Shown here: positions 1-7,393 of the stretch, piece by piece
Layout: every line of letters starts with the position of its first letter
Numbering within the stretch: the first letter of the stretch is position 1
Origin: Paractinoplanes deccanensis
Lineage (GTDB): Bacteria; Actinomycetota; Actinomycetes; Mycobacteriales; Micromonosporaceae
Direction of reading: 5' to 3'
Length of the DNA stretch: 64,000 bases
Assembly (NCBI RefSeq): GCF_016862115.1
Contig: NZ_BOMI01000053.1
Span: forward strand, 1 to 64,000
Made by a program: the position numbers and the translations under genes
Notes under the pieces: model-generated
What the model was told of the DNA's origin: nothing
Databases searched by the model: none
What the model saw: only the letters and a program-made list of their open reading frames with translations

Positions 1-907
1 GGGCGGCGATCAGCAGCGTGGCGGCGACCAGGCCCTTGTAGCCGAACACGGGCTTGCGGCTGAAGACCGGGATGACCTCGGTGATGATGCCGAAGAACGG
101 CAGCGCGACCACGTACACCTCGGGGTGGCCGAAGAACCAGAACAGGTGCTGCCAGAGCATCGGCCCGCCGGTCTCCACGTCGTAGACGTGCGCGGCGAGG
201 ACGCGGTCGGCGGCGAGGGCGAACAGCGCGGCCGCGAGGAACGGGAAGATGAGGATCAGCAGCAGGCTGGTGACCAGCATGTTCCACGTGAAGATCGGCA
301 TGCGGAACATGGTCATGCCGGGCGCGCGCAGGGTCAGGATCGTGGTGATCAGGTTGACCGCGCCGAGGATGGTGCCCAGACCCGAGACGGCGAGGCCGAC
401 CACCCACATGTTGCCGCCGATGCCGGGGGAGTGCAGCGAGTCGCTGAGCGGCGTGTAGGCGAACCAGCCGAAGTCGGCGGCGCCGCCCGGCGTGATGAAG
501 CCGCTCATCGCCGTCAGGCTGCCGAACAGATAGAGCCAGTAGGCGAACGCGTTGAGCCGCGGGAACGCCACATCGGGCGCGCCGATCTGCATGGGCACGA
601 TGTAGTTCGCGAAGGCGAACACGATCGGCGTCGCGAAGAACAGCAACATGATCGTGCCATGCATGGTAAAGAGCTGGTTGTACTGCTCGGGCGACAGGTA
701 CTGCATGCCCGGCCGGGCCAGCTCCGCGCGCATGAGCAGCGCCAGCAGGCCGCCGGCGAAGTAGTAGAGAACCGACGTGATGAGGTAGTTGATGCCGATC
801 TGCTTCGCGTCGGTGCTGCGGAGAACCCGGGCGAGCGCCGATCCCCTCACCTGCCGGCGTGCCGGATAGGGCCGGGCGACCACCGGTTTCGGGGCGACTG
901 TTGTCAT
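1..907 (-). CDS. ctaD: Cytochrome c oxidase subunit I, 5' part (cut by window edge)
   Basis: Catalytic subunit of the aa3-type terminal oxidase in the plasma membrane; it holds heme a, heme a3 and CuB and reduces oxygen while pumping protons. About 302 N-terminal residues are visible and the rest lies left of the window. The translation reads [10 protein letters not shown] at the start, then the conserved [13 protein letters not shown] segment, [20 protein letters not shown], and [20 protein letters not shown], which carries the CuB histidine and the His-Pro-Glu-Val-Tyr motif. At least six hydrophobic helices are seen. The ATG at 907 is chosen because it starts the usual actinobacterial N-terminal tail. 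It lies downstream of the kinase gene on the same strand but has its own TATAAC-like -10 at 952-957 and an inverted repeat in the leader, so it is probably transcribed separately. Confidence 0.96.
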   Translation of the reverse strand, partial: MTTVAPKPVVARPYPARRQVRGSALARVLRSTDAKQIGINYLITSVLYYFAGGLLALLMRAELARPGMQYLSPEQYNQLFTMHGTIMLLFFATPIVFAFANYIVPMQIGAPDVAFPRLNAFAYWLYLFGSLTAMSGFITPGGAADFGWFAYTPLSDSLHSPGIGGNMWVVGLAVSGLGTILGAVNLITTILTLRAPGMTMFRMPIFTWNMLVTSLLLILIFPFLAAALFALAADRVLAAHVYDVETGGPMLWQHLFWFFGHPEVYVVALPFFGIITEVIPVFSRKPVFGYKGLVAATLLIAA

Positions 908-923
908 GAGATCCTCGGCAATC

Positions 924-953
924 ACGGAAAGGAAACAGTACGTCACTTTCCGT
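924..953. promoter_or_regulatory. Inverted repeat in the ctaD leader
   Basis: Arms ACGGAAAG (924-931) and CTTTCCGT (946-953) are perfect complements with a 14-nt spacer. The right arm touches the TATAAC-like hexamer (952-957 read on the minus strand), so the repeat spans the likely transcription start of ctaD. It could be a repressor site or a short leader hairpin; the sequence alone does not decide. Confidence 0.5.
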
Positions 954-969
954 TATAGGCGTTTCTCGC

Positions 970-2445
970 CTACGGAGGACCTCGGTCGACGAAACTGAAC
1001 GGGATGGAAGCGGGGAAGTCACCGGCCAGCTCGACGTAGAGGCGGGCGTCGTCCTCGCTCCACTGCACCACGCCGTACGCCTCGTTGGCGAGGGTGTAGG
1101 TCGGCCGGTCCTTATCGTCGCGCTCGCCGGTGGGGGAGAGGCTGAACAGGGTCTTGTCGGAGGCCGAGCAGCCGGTGGGCACCAGGTCGGAGGAGGCGCG
1201 GCTCTCGGAAGGCTGGATGCCGAGGCAGCGGACCTCGCCCGTGAGGCCGGCGACCGTCGAGGCGATCAGGTACGCGTCGCCGCGGGGGTGGAGCACGAAG
1301 ACCGACTCGGGAGTGGTGCCGCCGCCCGCCTTGGCCGGGGCGTTCTGGGGCAGGGCCAGGTCGCGGTCGATGTTGGCCATGTGCAGCAGGGTGCGGCGGC
1401 GGCCCTGGAGGATGCCGTCGAGGCCGGTCGGCGCGGGCGAGGGTGGCCCCGCGGTCGTCGTCACAACCGGAGGGTTCGCGGCCTCGGAGCCGGGGCGGTC
1501 GCGCAGCACGAGCCCCACTGCGCCGGCGGCCACCGCGCACAGCACGACCGCGGCCGCGACCAGCCACGGCCGGCGGCGCCGGGGAGGCGGCACGGGGTCG
1601 GGGTCGGGGGCGACGGGCTCCGGCGCCGGCACGACCGTCGGCTCGCCCAGCAGGGCGTCGAGCAGCTCGCGGGCGGTCGGGCGGGCGGCCGGGTCCTTGG
1701 CGAGGGCGCGCTCGACGATCGCCCGGAGCGGACCGTCGAGGCCGGTGAGGTTGGGCGGCTGCGTCATGATCCGCATGGCGGTGGCGGTCGGCGAGTCGCC
1801 GCCGAACGGGGTGCGGCCCGTGGCGGCGAAGGCGACCACCGCGCCCCAGGCGAAGATGTCCGCCGGGAAGCCGGCCGTGTCGCTGTCGAAGCGCTCCGGC
1901 GCCATGTACGCGACCGTGCCGACCATGTGACCGGTGCCGGTGTGGCGGCTGGTCATCTCCGTCGGCCGGGCGATGCCGAAGTCGATCACCTTGACCCCGC
2001 CCATGGCGAGCAGCACGTTGGCCGGCTTCAGGTCACGGTGGATCACGCCGGCGCCGTGGATGCCGGAGAGCGCGGTGGCGATGCCGACGGCCACGCCGTG
2101 CAGCGCGGCGCCGTCCAGCGGTCCGCGCTGCCGGACCACGGCGTCGAGGCTCGGCCCGTCGACATACTCGACGACGAGGTAGGGCGGATCGTGATCGGGG
2201 TCGGCGTCGAGCACCTCGGCGGTCGAGAAGGGCGGCACCTGCCTCGCCCGGTTGACCTCGCTGCGGAACCGGCGCAGGAACTCCTGGTCGGAGGCGAACT
2301 CGCGGCGCACCACCTTGACGGCGACCGGGCGCCCGGAGGGGGAGCGGCCGTGGAAGACCGTGCCCATGCCGCCCTCGCCGAGCCGGGCGTCCAGCTCGTA
2401 GCGGCCCAGCCGGCGCGGATCGTCGGGCTGGAGCGGCCGGTTCAC
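970..2445 (-). CDS. Transmembrane Ser/Thr protein kinase (PknB/Hanks type)
   Basis: Eukaryotic-like Ser/Thr kinase of 491 aa acting at the membrane. The kinase domain fills roughly residues 14-265: Gly-rich loop GEGGMG, VAVKVV lysine, catalytic loop HRDLKPAN, DFG, and APE in the activation segment. A Pro-rich linker and one membrane helix (about 290-312, after a PPRRRR stop-transfer-like stretch) follow, then an extracytoplasmic domain of about 170 aa with no recognised fold (no PASTA repeats). The GTG at 2445 (VNRPLQPDDP) is preferred over an upstream start at 2535 because a TAGGGT hexamer lies 7 nt before it and the extra residues look non-conserved. It is divergent from a zinc-ribbon membrane protein 110 bp away; shared control is likely. 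Substrates are unknown. Confidence 0.92.
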   Translation of the reverse strand: MNRPLQPDDPRRLGRYELDARLGEGGMGTVFHGRSPSGRPVAVKVVRREFASDQEFLRRFRSEVNRARQVPPFSTAEVLDADPDHDPPYLVVEYVDGPSLDAVVRQRGPLDGAALHGVAVGIATALSGIHGAGVIHRDLKPANVLLAMGGVKVIDFGIARPTEMTSRHTGTGHMVGTVAYMAPERFDSDTAGFPADIFAWGAVVAFAATGRTPFGGDSPTATAMRIMTQPPNLTGLDGPLRAIVERALAKDPAARPTARELLDALLGEPTVVPAPEPVAPDPDPVPPPRRRRPWLVAAAVVLCAVAAGAVGLVLRDRPGSEAANPPVVTTTAGPPSPAPTGLDGILQGRRRTLLHMANIDRDLALPQNAPAKAGGGTTPESVFVLHPRGDAYLIASTVAGLTGEVRCLGIQPSESRASSDLVPTGCSASDKTLFSLSPTGERDDKDRPTYTLANEAYGVVQWSEDDARLYVELAGDFPASIPFSFVDRGPP

Positions 2446-2452
2446 AGGTCGA

Positions 2453-2458
2453 ACCCTA
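2453..2458 (-). promoter_or_regulatory. -10 hexamer of a probable leaderless promoter (kinase)
   Basis: On the minus strand this reads TAGGGT, 7 nt before the GTG at 2445. No Shine-Dalgarno sequence is seen. The geometry matches actinobacterial leaderless transcripts. Confidence 0.55.
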
Positions 2459-2542
2459 CCGTCAGCTGTCGAGCCGTTCGCTGACGACTTCCGGTCATCA
2501 CATGTCGCTCCTGCGGGCATACCTCGGGTGACCATCCATCGA

Positions 2543-2548
2543 TAAGGT
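2543..2548 (+). promoter_or_regulatory. -10 hexamer of a probable leaderless promoter (zinc-ribbon protein)
   Basis: TAAGGT lies 7 nt before the ATG at 2556. AAGGTGG could also serve as a ribosome binding site at 5 nt spacing, so the two readings compete. Confidence 0.5.
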
Positions 2549-2555
2549 GGCCCCC

Positions 2556-3479
2556 ATGGTGTGTCCCACCTGCGGGCTAGACAACGACCCCAGCGCCACG
2601 GCCTGTGCCCGGTGCAACACGGCGCTGCCGGTGCACGCGACCCCGCCGGACGGCTCGTCGGCGCCGGCCTGGCCGCCGCCGGGTTACGCGGGCGCCTTCA
2701 CGCCGTCGTCCCCGCCGCCGGGCTACTCGCCCGCCGCTTCGCCCTATCCTCCGCCCGGCGCCGATCCTCCGCCCGGCTATGTGGCGCCCCAACCCGGCTA
2801 CGCGGCGCCGCCCCCGCCCGGCCCGCCGCCGCGCAACTGGCTGCCCCTGGTGGCCGGCATCTCCGTTCTCGTCCTGATCGCGCTCGTCGCCGGCCTGGTC
2901 CTCTACCGCAACAATCAGAAGGACCCGGTCGCCGCCCCGACCACCCAGGCCACCAGTGTCCTCACGACCGATCCGGCGACCACTGCTCCCACGACTCCTC
3001 CCACGACCGCCACCACCACGGCCGCCGCCGACCCGCTGCCGCAGGCCCGGGTCGTCGACGACGTGCTCAACCGCAGCAAGAGCAGCCGCGACAAGCTCAA
3101 CAACGCCATCGACCGCGTCGGCCGCTGCACCGGCCTCAGCGGCGCCCTCGCCGACCTGCGCGCCGTCGGCGACGAGCGCCGCGCCCAGATCGCCGAGGTC
3201 AAGGCCGCCGACCTGTCCGCCGTGGACAACGGCGAGTCCATCCGCTCCACCCTGGTCACCGCGCTCCAGCACTCACTCGACGCCGACGCCGCCTTCGTGG
3301 AGTGGGCCGAGGCCGCCGTCGACAACGGCTGCGCGAACACGACGAGCCGCAAGGCCGCCTACGCCCGCGGCCTCGCCGCCTCCGACCAGGCCGGCACGTC
3401 GAAGACGGCGTTCCTCGCGGTGTGGAACCCGGTCGCCGGGCAGCTCGGCCTCCCGGCCCGCACCCGGCAAGGCATCTAG
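2556..3479 (+). CDS. Zinc-ribbon, Pro-rich single-pass membrane protein
   Basis: A 307-aa protein. Residues 3-24 form a zinc ribbon (CPTC then CARC), followed by about 75 residues rich in PPGY/PPPG repeats, one membrane helix (about 103-125, LVAGISVLVLIALVAGLV), a Thr/Pro linker, and a helical extracytoplasmic domain of about 150 aa with two cysteines (GRCTGL and DNGCANT). The ATG at 2556 puts the zinc ribbon at the very N-terminus, as is usual; the GTG at 2547 would add three residues. It is divergent from the kinase, and the Thr-rich linker makes it a conceivable substrate or partner, which is inference. No enzyme motif is visible. Confidence 0.85.
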   Translation: MVCPTCGLDNDPSATACARCNTALPVHATPPDGSSAPAWPPPGYAGAFTPSSPPPGYSPAASPYPPPGADPPPGYVAPQPGYAAPPPPGPPPRNWLPLVAGISVLVLIALVAGLVLYRNNQKDPVAAPTTQATSVLTTDPATTAPTTPPTTATTTAAADPLPQARVVDDVLNRSKSSRDKLNNAIDRVGRCTGLSGALADLRAVGDERRAQIAEVKAADLSAVDNGESIRSTLVTALQHSLDADAAFVEWAEAAVDNGCANTTSRKAAYARGLAASDQAGTSKTAFLAVWNPVAGQLGLPARTRQGI

Positions 3480-3830
3480 AGACCGTGGGCGCGCCGATGT
3501 TGGTGTTGTGCCAGATCACCGCGGCCGGAGCGAGCAGCCGCTGACCGGCCCGGGCGAACAGCCCGGCCGGTCGGCGGGCACCGTGGCGCTCCAGAGACAG
3601 CTGGCCTTTCAGGGTCTGAAGATCGACTCGATCCATTGGCGGCAGCGCAGCAGGGCCCGTTCGACCGGGGTACGCGGCGCGTCTGACTTCGCGTTGGCGC
3701 GTTTCGGGCGGACCAGATGCACCCCGGCCTCGGCGCAGAAACGCTCGAACTCGCCCCGGCGAATCCGCGGTCGGCCAGGATTACCCGCCCGCCGGTGATC
3801 AGGTGGTGGCCGGCCTCGATCACCCGGGCC
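3480..3830 (-). pseudogene. Transposase remnant, C-terminal part, two frameshifts (IS982-like)
   Basis: Three minus-strand reading frames join into one transposase C-terminus. Frame one (about 3823-3752) gives GGRVILADRGFAGA, a DDE-type Asp segment. Frame two (about 3752-3612) continues with EFERFCAEAGVHLVRPKRA and RCRQWIESIF, the region of the catalytic Glu. Frame three (about 3630-3480) ends with LKGQLSLERHG, GLFARAGQRLLA and IWHNTNIGAPT. The last two blocks look like the IS982 family C-terminus. The N-terminal half, terminal repeats and target duplication are not seen, so this is a dead fragment between the zinc-ribbon gene and the DUF4132 gene. The family assignment is from memory of the motif; another DDE family is possible. 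Confidence 0.7.
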
Positions 3831-3925
3831 AGCGCCCCCGCGCAGACAACAACCCTTCCCTATTGCGGCGTGACCGCACCGCCACCAGCCCAAATCTCGG
3901 ACTCAACCCTCTAGCGCGCCCCGCT

Positions 3926-6900
3926 TCAGTTGACCAGCGAGCGCACGTCGCGGACCACCTCCGAGGCGCCGACCGGGTCCAGGCCGGCGAGGTCGCCGCG
4001 GACGCTGTGCAGGTGTTGGGGGGCATCCGGCTCCTGCCAGTGGTAGCCCGGCCCGAACCGGAGCTCGATCGTGATGCCGCCCGGCCAGTTCCGCAGCAGG
4101 GCGGCGTGGCCGTCGCCGAAGCGCCAGCCGCGGGCGCTCAGCGCGTAGAGCCGGCGACCCTCGATCTGACTGCCGACGACGGCGTCGAGGTCGAGGTCGG
4201 CGAGGGTGAACAGTTCGCGGCCGATCTGCGGGAACGGCTGGATGATCGCGTAGTCGGCGAAGATCTCGCCCCAGGCCGCCCGGTCGGTGCGGACGTGCCA
4301 CGGGTGCGCCACAGCGACCGTCGCGTCCGCGTCGAGCGCCCAGGTCTTGTCGTCGATGTCGGCCGGCGTGCGGTCCTCGGCCACGCGGAACGCGGTCGTC
4401 ATCCGGCCCCGCTCGTCGAAGGCTGCCCACAGCAGCCGCCGGGTCAGCTGCCAGTGCAGCGGGTGGTCGACGAAGAACCGCCGGAAGTCGGCGCCGGTCC
4501 ACCGCCGGCCGGTCGCCATCGCCTCCTCCAGGGCCCGGGTCCGCTCCCCGGCGATGGTCTTGACGTCCTTCTTCAGCTCGGTGAGCCGGCGCTGGGCGGC
4601 CGGCGCGAGCGTCGCGTCGTCCGTGGCCGCCGGGCGGGGCAGCCGGGCGAGACGCCCGCCCTGCCGGTCGGTGATCGTCGCCTGGAAATGCTCGTCGAAA
4701 CCGACCGTGAACTGCCGGGGACCGTAGTCGAGGACGAGGCGGCCGTCGCGGTCGAGGCCGAGGTCGGGCACGATCCGGTCGGCCAGCGCCACGGGCGACA
4801 GGCCCCGGGCGGCGGCCGCGGCGCTGAGCCGGTCCTCGGCGAACCCGCGGATGCCGGCCGTCCTCGCCTTGCGGGCCAGCCGGGCGAGCTGGGTCAGCGC
4901 GAGGTCGGTGCCGATGGCGCCGAGCACGTCCATGCCGGTGCGGACGCGCATGGCGGCGTTGGCCCAGTCCGGGAAGAGCGCGACCAGCGGCGGCACCGTG
5001 CTGTCGTCGCCGAGCGCGGCGAGCGCCACCATCGCCAGGTTGCTCTTCGGCGGGTACTGCGCGGCCTGCCACTGCTCGAAGATCGCCCAGGCGAAGACGG
5101 CGAGGTCCCGCTCGTCGCAGGCAGCTCGCACCTCGGCGATCCCCGGGTGCGGCTCCGCGATCTTCGAAACGGCGAGCAGCCCGCACAGGTTGCGCACCGC
5201 CTCCGGGGAGAGCGGCTCGCCGCCGTCATGCGTGACCACCGCGGGCAGGGTGGCCAGGACCAGCCAGTCCGGCAGGGCGGGCACCCGCATCGGCTTGCCG
5301 TCGGCGCGGCGCGGCGGCCCGGCGAGCACCGGCGGTGTGGCGGCGGAGTGGCCTGTCCCGGCCGCCGGCCCGGTGATCGCCTCGACGCGGGCCCGCGCCT
5401 CGCCCTCCAGGGCCGGCAGGGTCTGCGCCACCGCCTCCGGATAGGCGAGCACGTGATTGCGCAGCAGCTCGGTGACGGTCTCGTCGGTGGCCTTGGCGGC
5501 CAGCACCCGCAACGCCAGGCGCGGGTCGCGCTTGGCGGCGGCGAGCAGCGCCGGCCGGAAATGCTTGCGGTCGACCCGGTCGACGACCAGACTCAGCGCC
5601 TCCTCGGTCGGGATCGCGGCCAGTGCGGCGATCGCCTTTTTCACCTCGTCGGCGCCGTCGAGCTGGTAGTTGTTCCGCCACGGGACGGCATCGAGTGCCT
5701 GAGCCCAGGCGGCGCCGACTCCGGCGCCACCGGCCGCGATCTCCGCCACCCGGGCGCGCACCGTGGCCGGCAGCGACTCCGCCACGGCCGGCAGCAATCG
5801 GGGGTCCGCCAGCACATGGCTGCCCAGCATGGCGGTGCACAGCGGGTTGTCCTCCTCGGCCGCCATCTCGGCGAGGACGCGCAGCGCCCGCACCGGGAAG
5901 CGGGCCAGCACCTTCGTCTTCAGCGCGAGACCCGGGCGCCGCCGCGGTCCCGCGAAGCATTCCCGGAACATCAGCCGCAGCGCCTCGTCGTCCGGGACCT
6001 CGGCGAGCAGCCGGATCGCGTCCGCGCCGAGCCGGTGCCGGTTGACCCACCCCTGGTCGTTGAGGCGGAACATGTCGCGGTAGAACGGATCATTGAAGAC
6101 GGGCAGGACGGCGGCCGGCCCCACCCCGTCCAGGATGGTGCCGACCAGGCCGTGGTCCTGGTAGCCCAGGAACTTGTTCTTGATGTTGCCGCGAAGCTGG
6201 TCCAGATGATCGACGGAGCCGGCGGCCGCGACCAGGATCCCGCTCAGCGCCCGGTGATCGCCCCAGCTGAAGTCCTCGCCACGGTCGGGCACCCCCGGCC
6301 AGCCGGCCGCGGTCGCCGCGCAGTCCTCGTCGACCCAGGCCACCTGGGTCGGCGCCAGGAAGGAGGTCAGGATGCGGCCCACCGCCGACACGCGGTAGCC
6401 GGCGAGGATCTCGCAGGCCCGCTCGTACTCGCTGTCGGAGGCGGCCGCGAGCAGACCGCGCATCACGTGGGCGACAGCCACCAGGTCTTCGAGGTCGTCG
6501 CCGCGCCACAGCCGCTCGTAGGTCTTCTCCGGCTCCGGGTCGACCGTCCACAGCACACCGTCGGCGATCAGCCGGCTCATCTCCCCGACGGCCCGGACCG
6601 CGAACTCGAGCCCGAACCGGGACACCCACGCGTGCACGAGCCGGGTGTCCATCTCATAGATGCGGGGCCGGACCAGCAGGGCGGCCGCCGCGGCCGCCCG
6701 CGGATCGGCCTGCCCGCCGGGCGCGCCAGCCTCCCGCCATCCGTCCAGATGCCTCTCGCCGGCGGCGAGCAGCTCAGGATCGAAGATGACGTCCCGATCG
6801 CGAACGCGTGCCATCGCCTTCACGACCTTGGGGTCGGCCAGCGAGGCCCGCAACCGCTCGGCGGCGTCGCCGGGAACACCTTGGCGGGGCACCGTCAGCC

Positions 6901-6982
6901 CACCCCGGCGTGGCCGCAGGTTCTGCCGCCACAGGGCGGGCAGCGTCCAGGAATCCTCGTTCGGCAGTACGAACTTGCGCAT
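3926..6982 (-). CDS. DUF4132 domain-containing protein (MolR/YehI-like)
   Basis: A 1018-aa cytoplasmic protein with no signal peptide. The last 240 residues (from about LTELKKDVKTIAGERTRALEEAM to the end) match the DUF4132 pattern: TGRRWTGADFRRFFVDHPL, RLLWAAFDERGRMTTAFRVAEDRT, then VAHPWHV and the IIQPFPQIGRELF stretch. The preceding 700 residues are helical with repeated short hydrophobic/acidic units suggestive of HEAT-like repeats. In this family the biochemical role is unknown; E. coli homologues were linked by name to molybdate metabolism without a defined activity. The gene follows the 112-aa motif protein by 72 bp on the same strand, so it may be the last gene of that operon. The ATG at 6982 is the first in frame and gives an ordinary N-terminus. 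Confidence 0.87.
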   Translation of the reverse strand: MRKFVLPNEDSWTLPALWRQNLRPRRGGLTVPRQGVPGDAAERLRASLADPKVVKAMARVRDRDVIFDPELLAAGERHLDGWREAGAPGGQADPRAAAAAALLVRPRIYEMDTRLVHAWVSRFGLEFAVRAVGEMSRLIADGVLWTVDPEPEKTYERLWRGDDLEDLVAVAHVMRGLLAAASDSEYERACEILAGYRVSAVGRILTSFLAPTQVAWVDEDCAATAAGWPGVPDRGEDFSWGDHRALSGILVAAAGSVDHLDQLRGNIKNKFLGYQDHGLVGTILDGVGPAAVLPVFNDPFYRDMFRLNDQGWVNRHRLGADAIRLLAEVPDDEALRLMFRECFAGPRRRPGLALKTKVLARFPVRALRVLAEMAAEEDNPLCTAMLGSHVLADPRLLPAVAESLPATVRARVAEIAAGGAGVGAAWAQALDAVPWRNNYQLDGADEVKKAIAALAAIPTEEALSLVVDRVDRKHFRPALLAAAKRDPRLALRVLAAKATDETVTELLRNHVLAYPEAVAQTLPALEGEARARVEAITGPAAGTGHSAATPPVLAGPPRRADGKPMRVPALPDWLVLATLPAVVTHDGGEPLSPEAVRNLCGLLAVSKIAEPHPGIAEVRAACDERDLAVFAWAIFEQWQAAQYPPKSNLAMVALAALGDDSTVPPLVALFPDWANAAMRVRTGMDVLGAIGTDLALTQLARLARKARTAGIRGFAEDRLSAAAAARGLSPVALADRIVPDLGLDRDGRLVLDYGPRQFTVGFDEHFQATITDRQGGRLARLPRPAATDDATLAPAAQRRLTELKKDVKTIAGERTRALEEAMATGRRWTGADFRRFFVDHPLHWQLTRRLLWAAFDERGRMTTAFRVAEDRTPADIDDKTWALDADATVAVAHPWHVRTDRAAWGEIFADYAIIQPFPQIGRELFTLADLDLDAVVGSQIEGRRLYALSARGWRFGDGHAALLRNWPGGITIELRFGPGYHWQEPDAPQHLHSVRGDLAGLDPVGASEVVRDVRSLVN

Positions 6983-7054
6983 CAGGTCTCTCCCCAGGCC
7001 GATCTTCAGCGCTGGGAACGCTAGCCCACCCCTACGACAGAAACGGTCCCTCGC

Positions 7055-7393
7055 TCAGAACGGCCACTGGGTCGCGACGATGGCGCCGATCGCGGCGGCC
7101 GCCTCCGCGACCGTCCGGGTGTCGGTGGCGCTTCTCGCGAGGGCCTGAAGGCGGGTCTGGATGCGCGATCGCGCCTGGGGGGTGCCCTCCTGGAGGTCGC
7201 CCTCGATGGCTTCCACCTCGCGGCCGGCGTAGGCGGGGTCGGGGTGTTCGGTGCGGATGGCGGTCAGCAGATCGCGGACCTGGTCGGCCGGGGCGGCGTA
7301 CGTGTTGTGCTGGATGTTGGTGTTGTGGCCGCCGATGTTCTGCTGTCCCCCGTGGATGTTCATGTTGCCGATGTTGATCTGTGGATCAGGCAC
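7055..7393 (-). CDS. Small protein with N-terminal amyloid-signalling-like motif
   Basis: A 112-aa soluble protein. Residues 5-33 are Gly/Asn/Gln/His-rich and low in charge, with the core IHGGQQNIGGHNTNIQHN. Residues 36-112 form a helical domain (APADQVRDLL, VEAIEGDLQEG, RLQALARSA, AAAIGAIVATQWPF). The same core recurs at the C-terminus of the upstream membrane protein (HGGQQ then GG then NIQHN shared). Its start codon overlaps the end of that gene by 8 nt, so the two are translationally coupled. The motif resembles RHIM/PP-like bacterial amyloid-signalling sequences, in which one copy sits at the end of an effector or receptor and templates its partner; that comparison is by eye. The family of the helical domain is not recognised. 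Confidence 0.75.
   Translation of the reverse strand: MPDPQINIGNMNIHGGQQNIGGHNTNIQHNTYAAPADQVRDLLTAIRTEHPDPAYAGREVEAIEGDLQEGTPQARSRIQTRLQALARSATDTRTVAEAAAAIGAIVATQWPF

Noticed and set aside
125-958. A plus-strand open frame opposite ctaD
   Set aside because: The minus strand encodes an unmistakable cytochrome oxidase subunit I with conserved motifs.
3803-7024. A plus-strand open frame of 1073 codons opposite the DUF4132 gene
   Set aside because: Arg/Gly/Ala-rich low-complexity translation with no domain; a GC-bias shadow of the real minus-strand gene.
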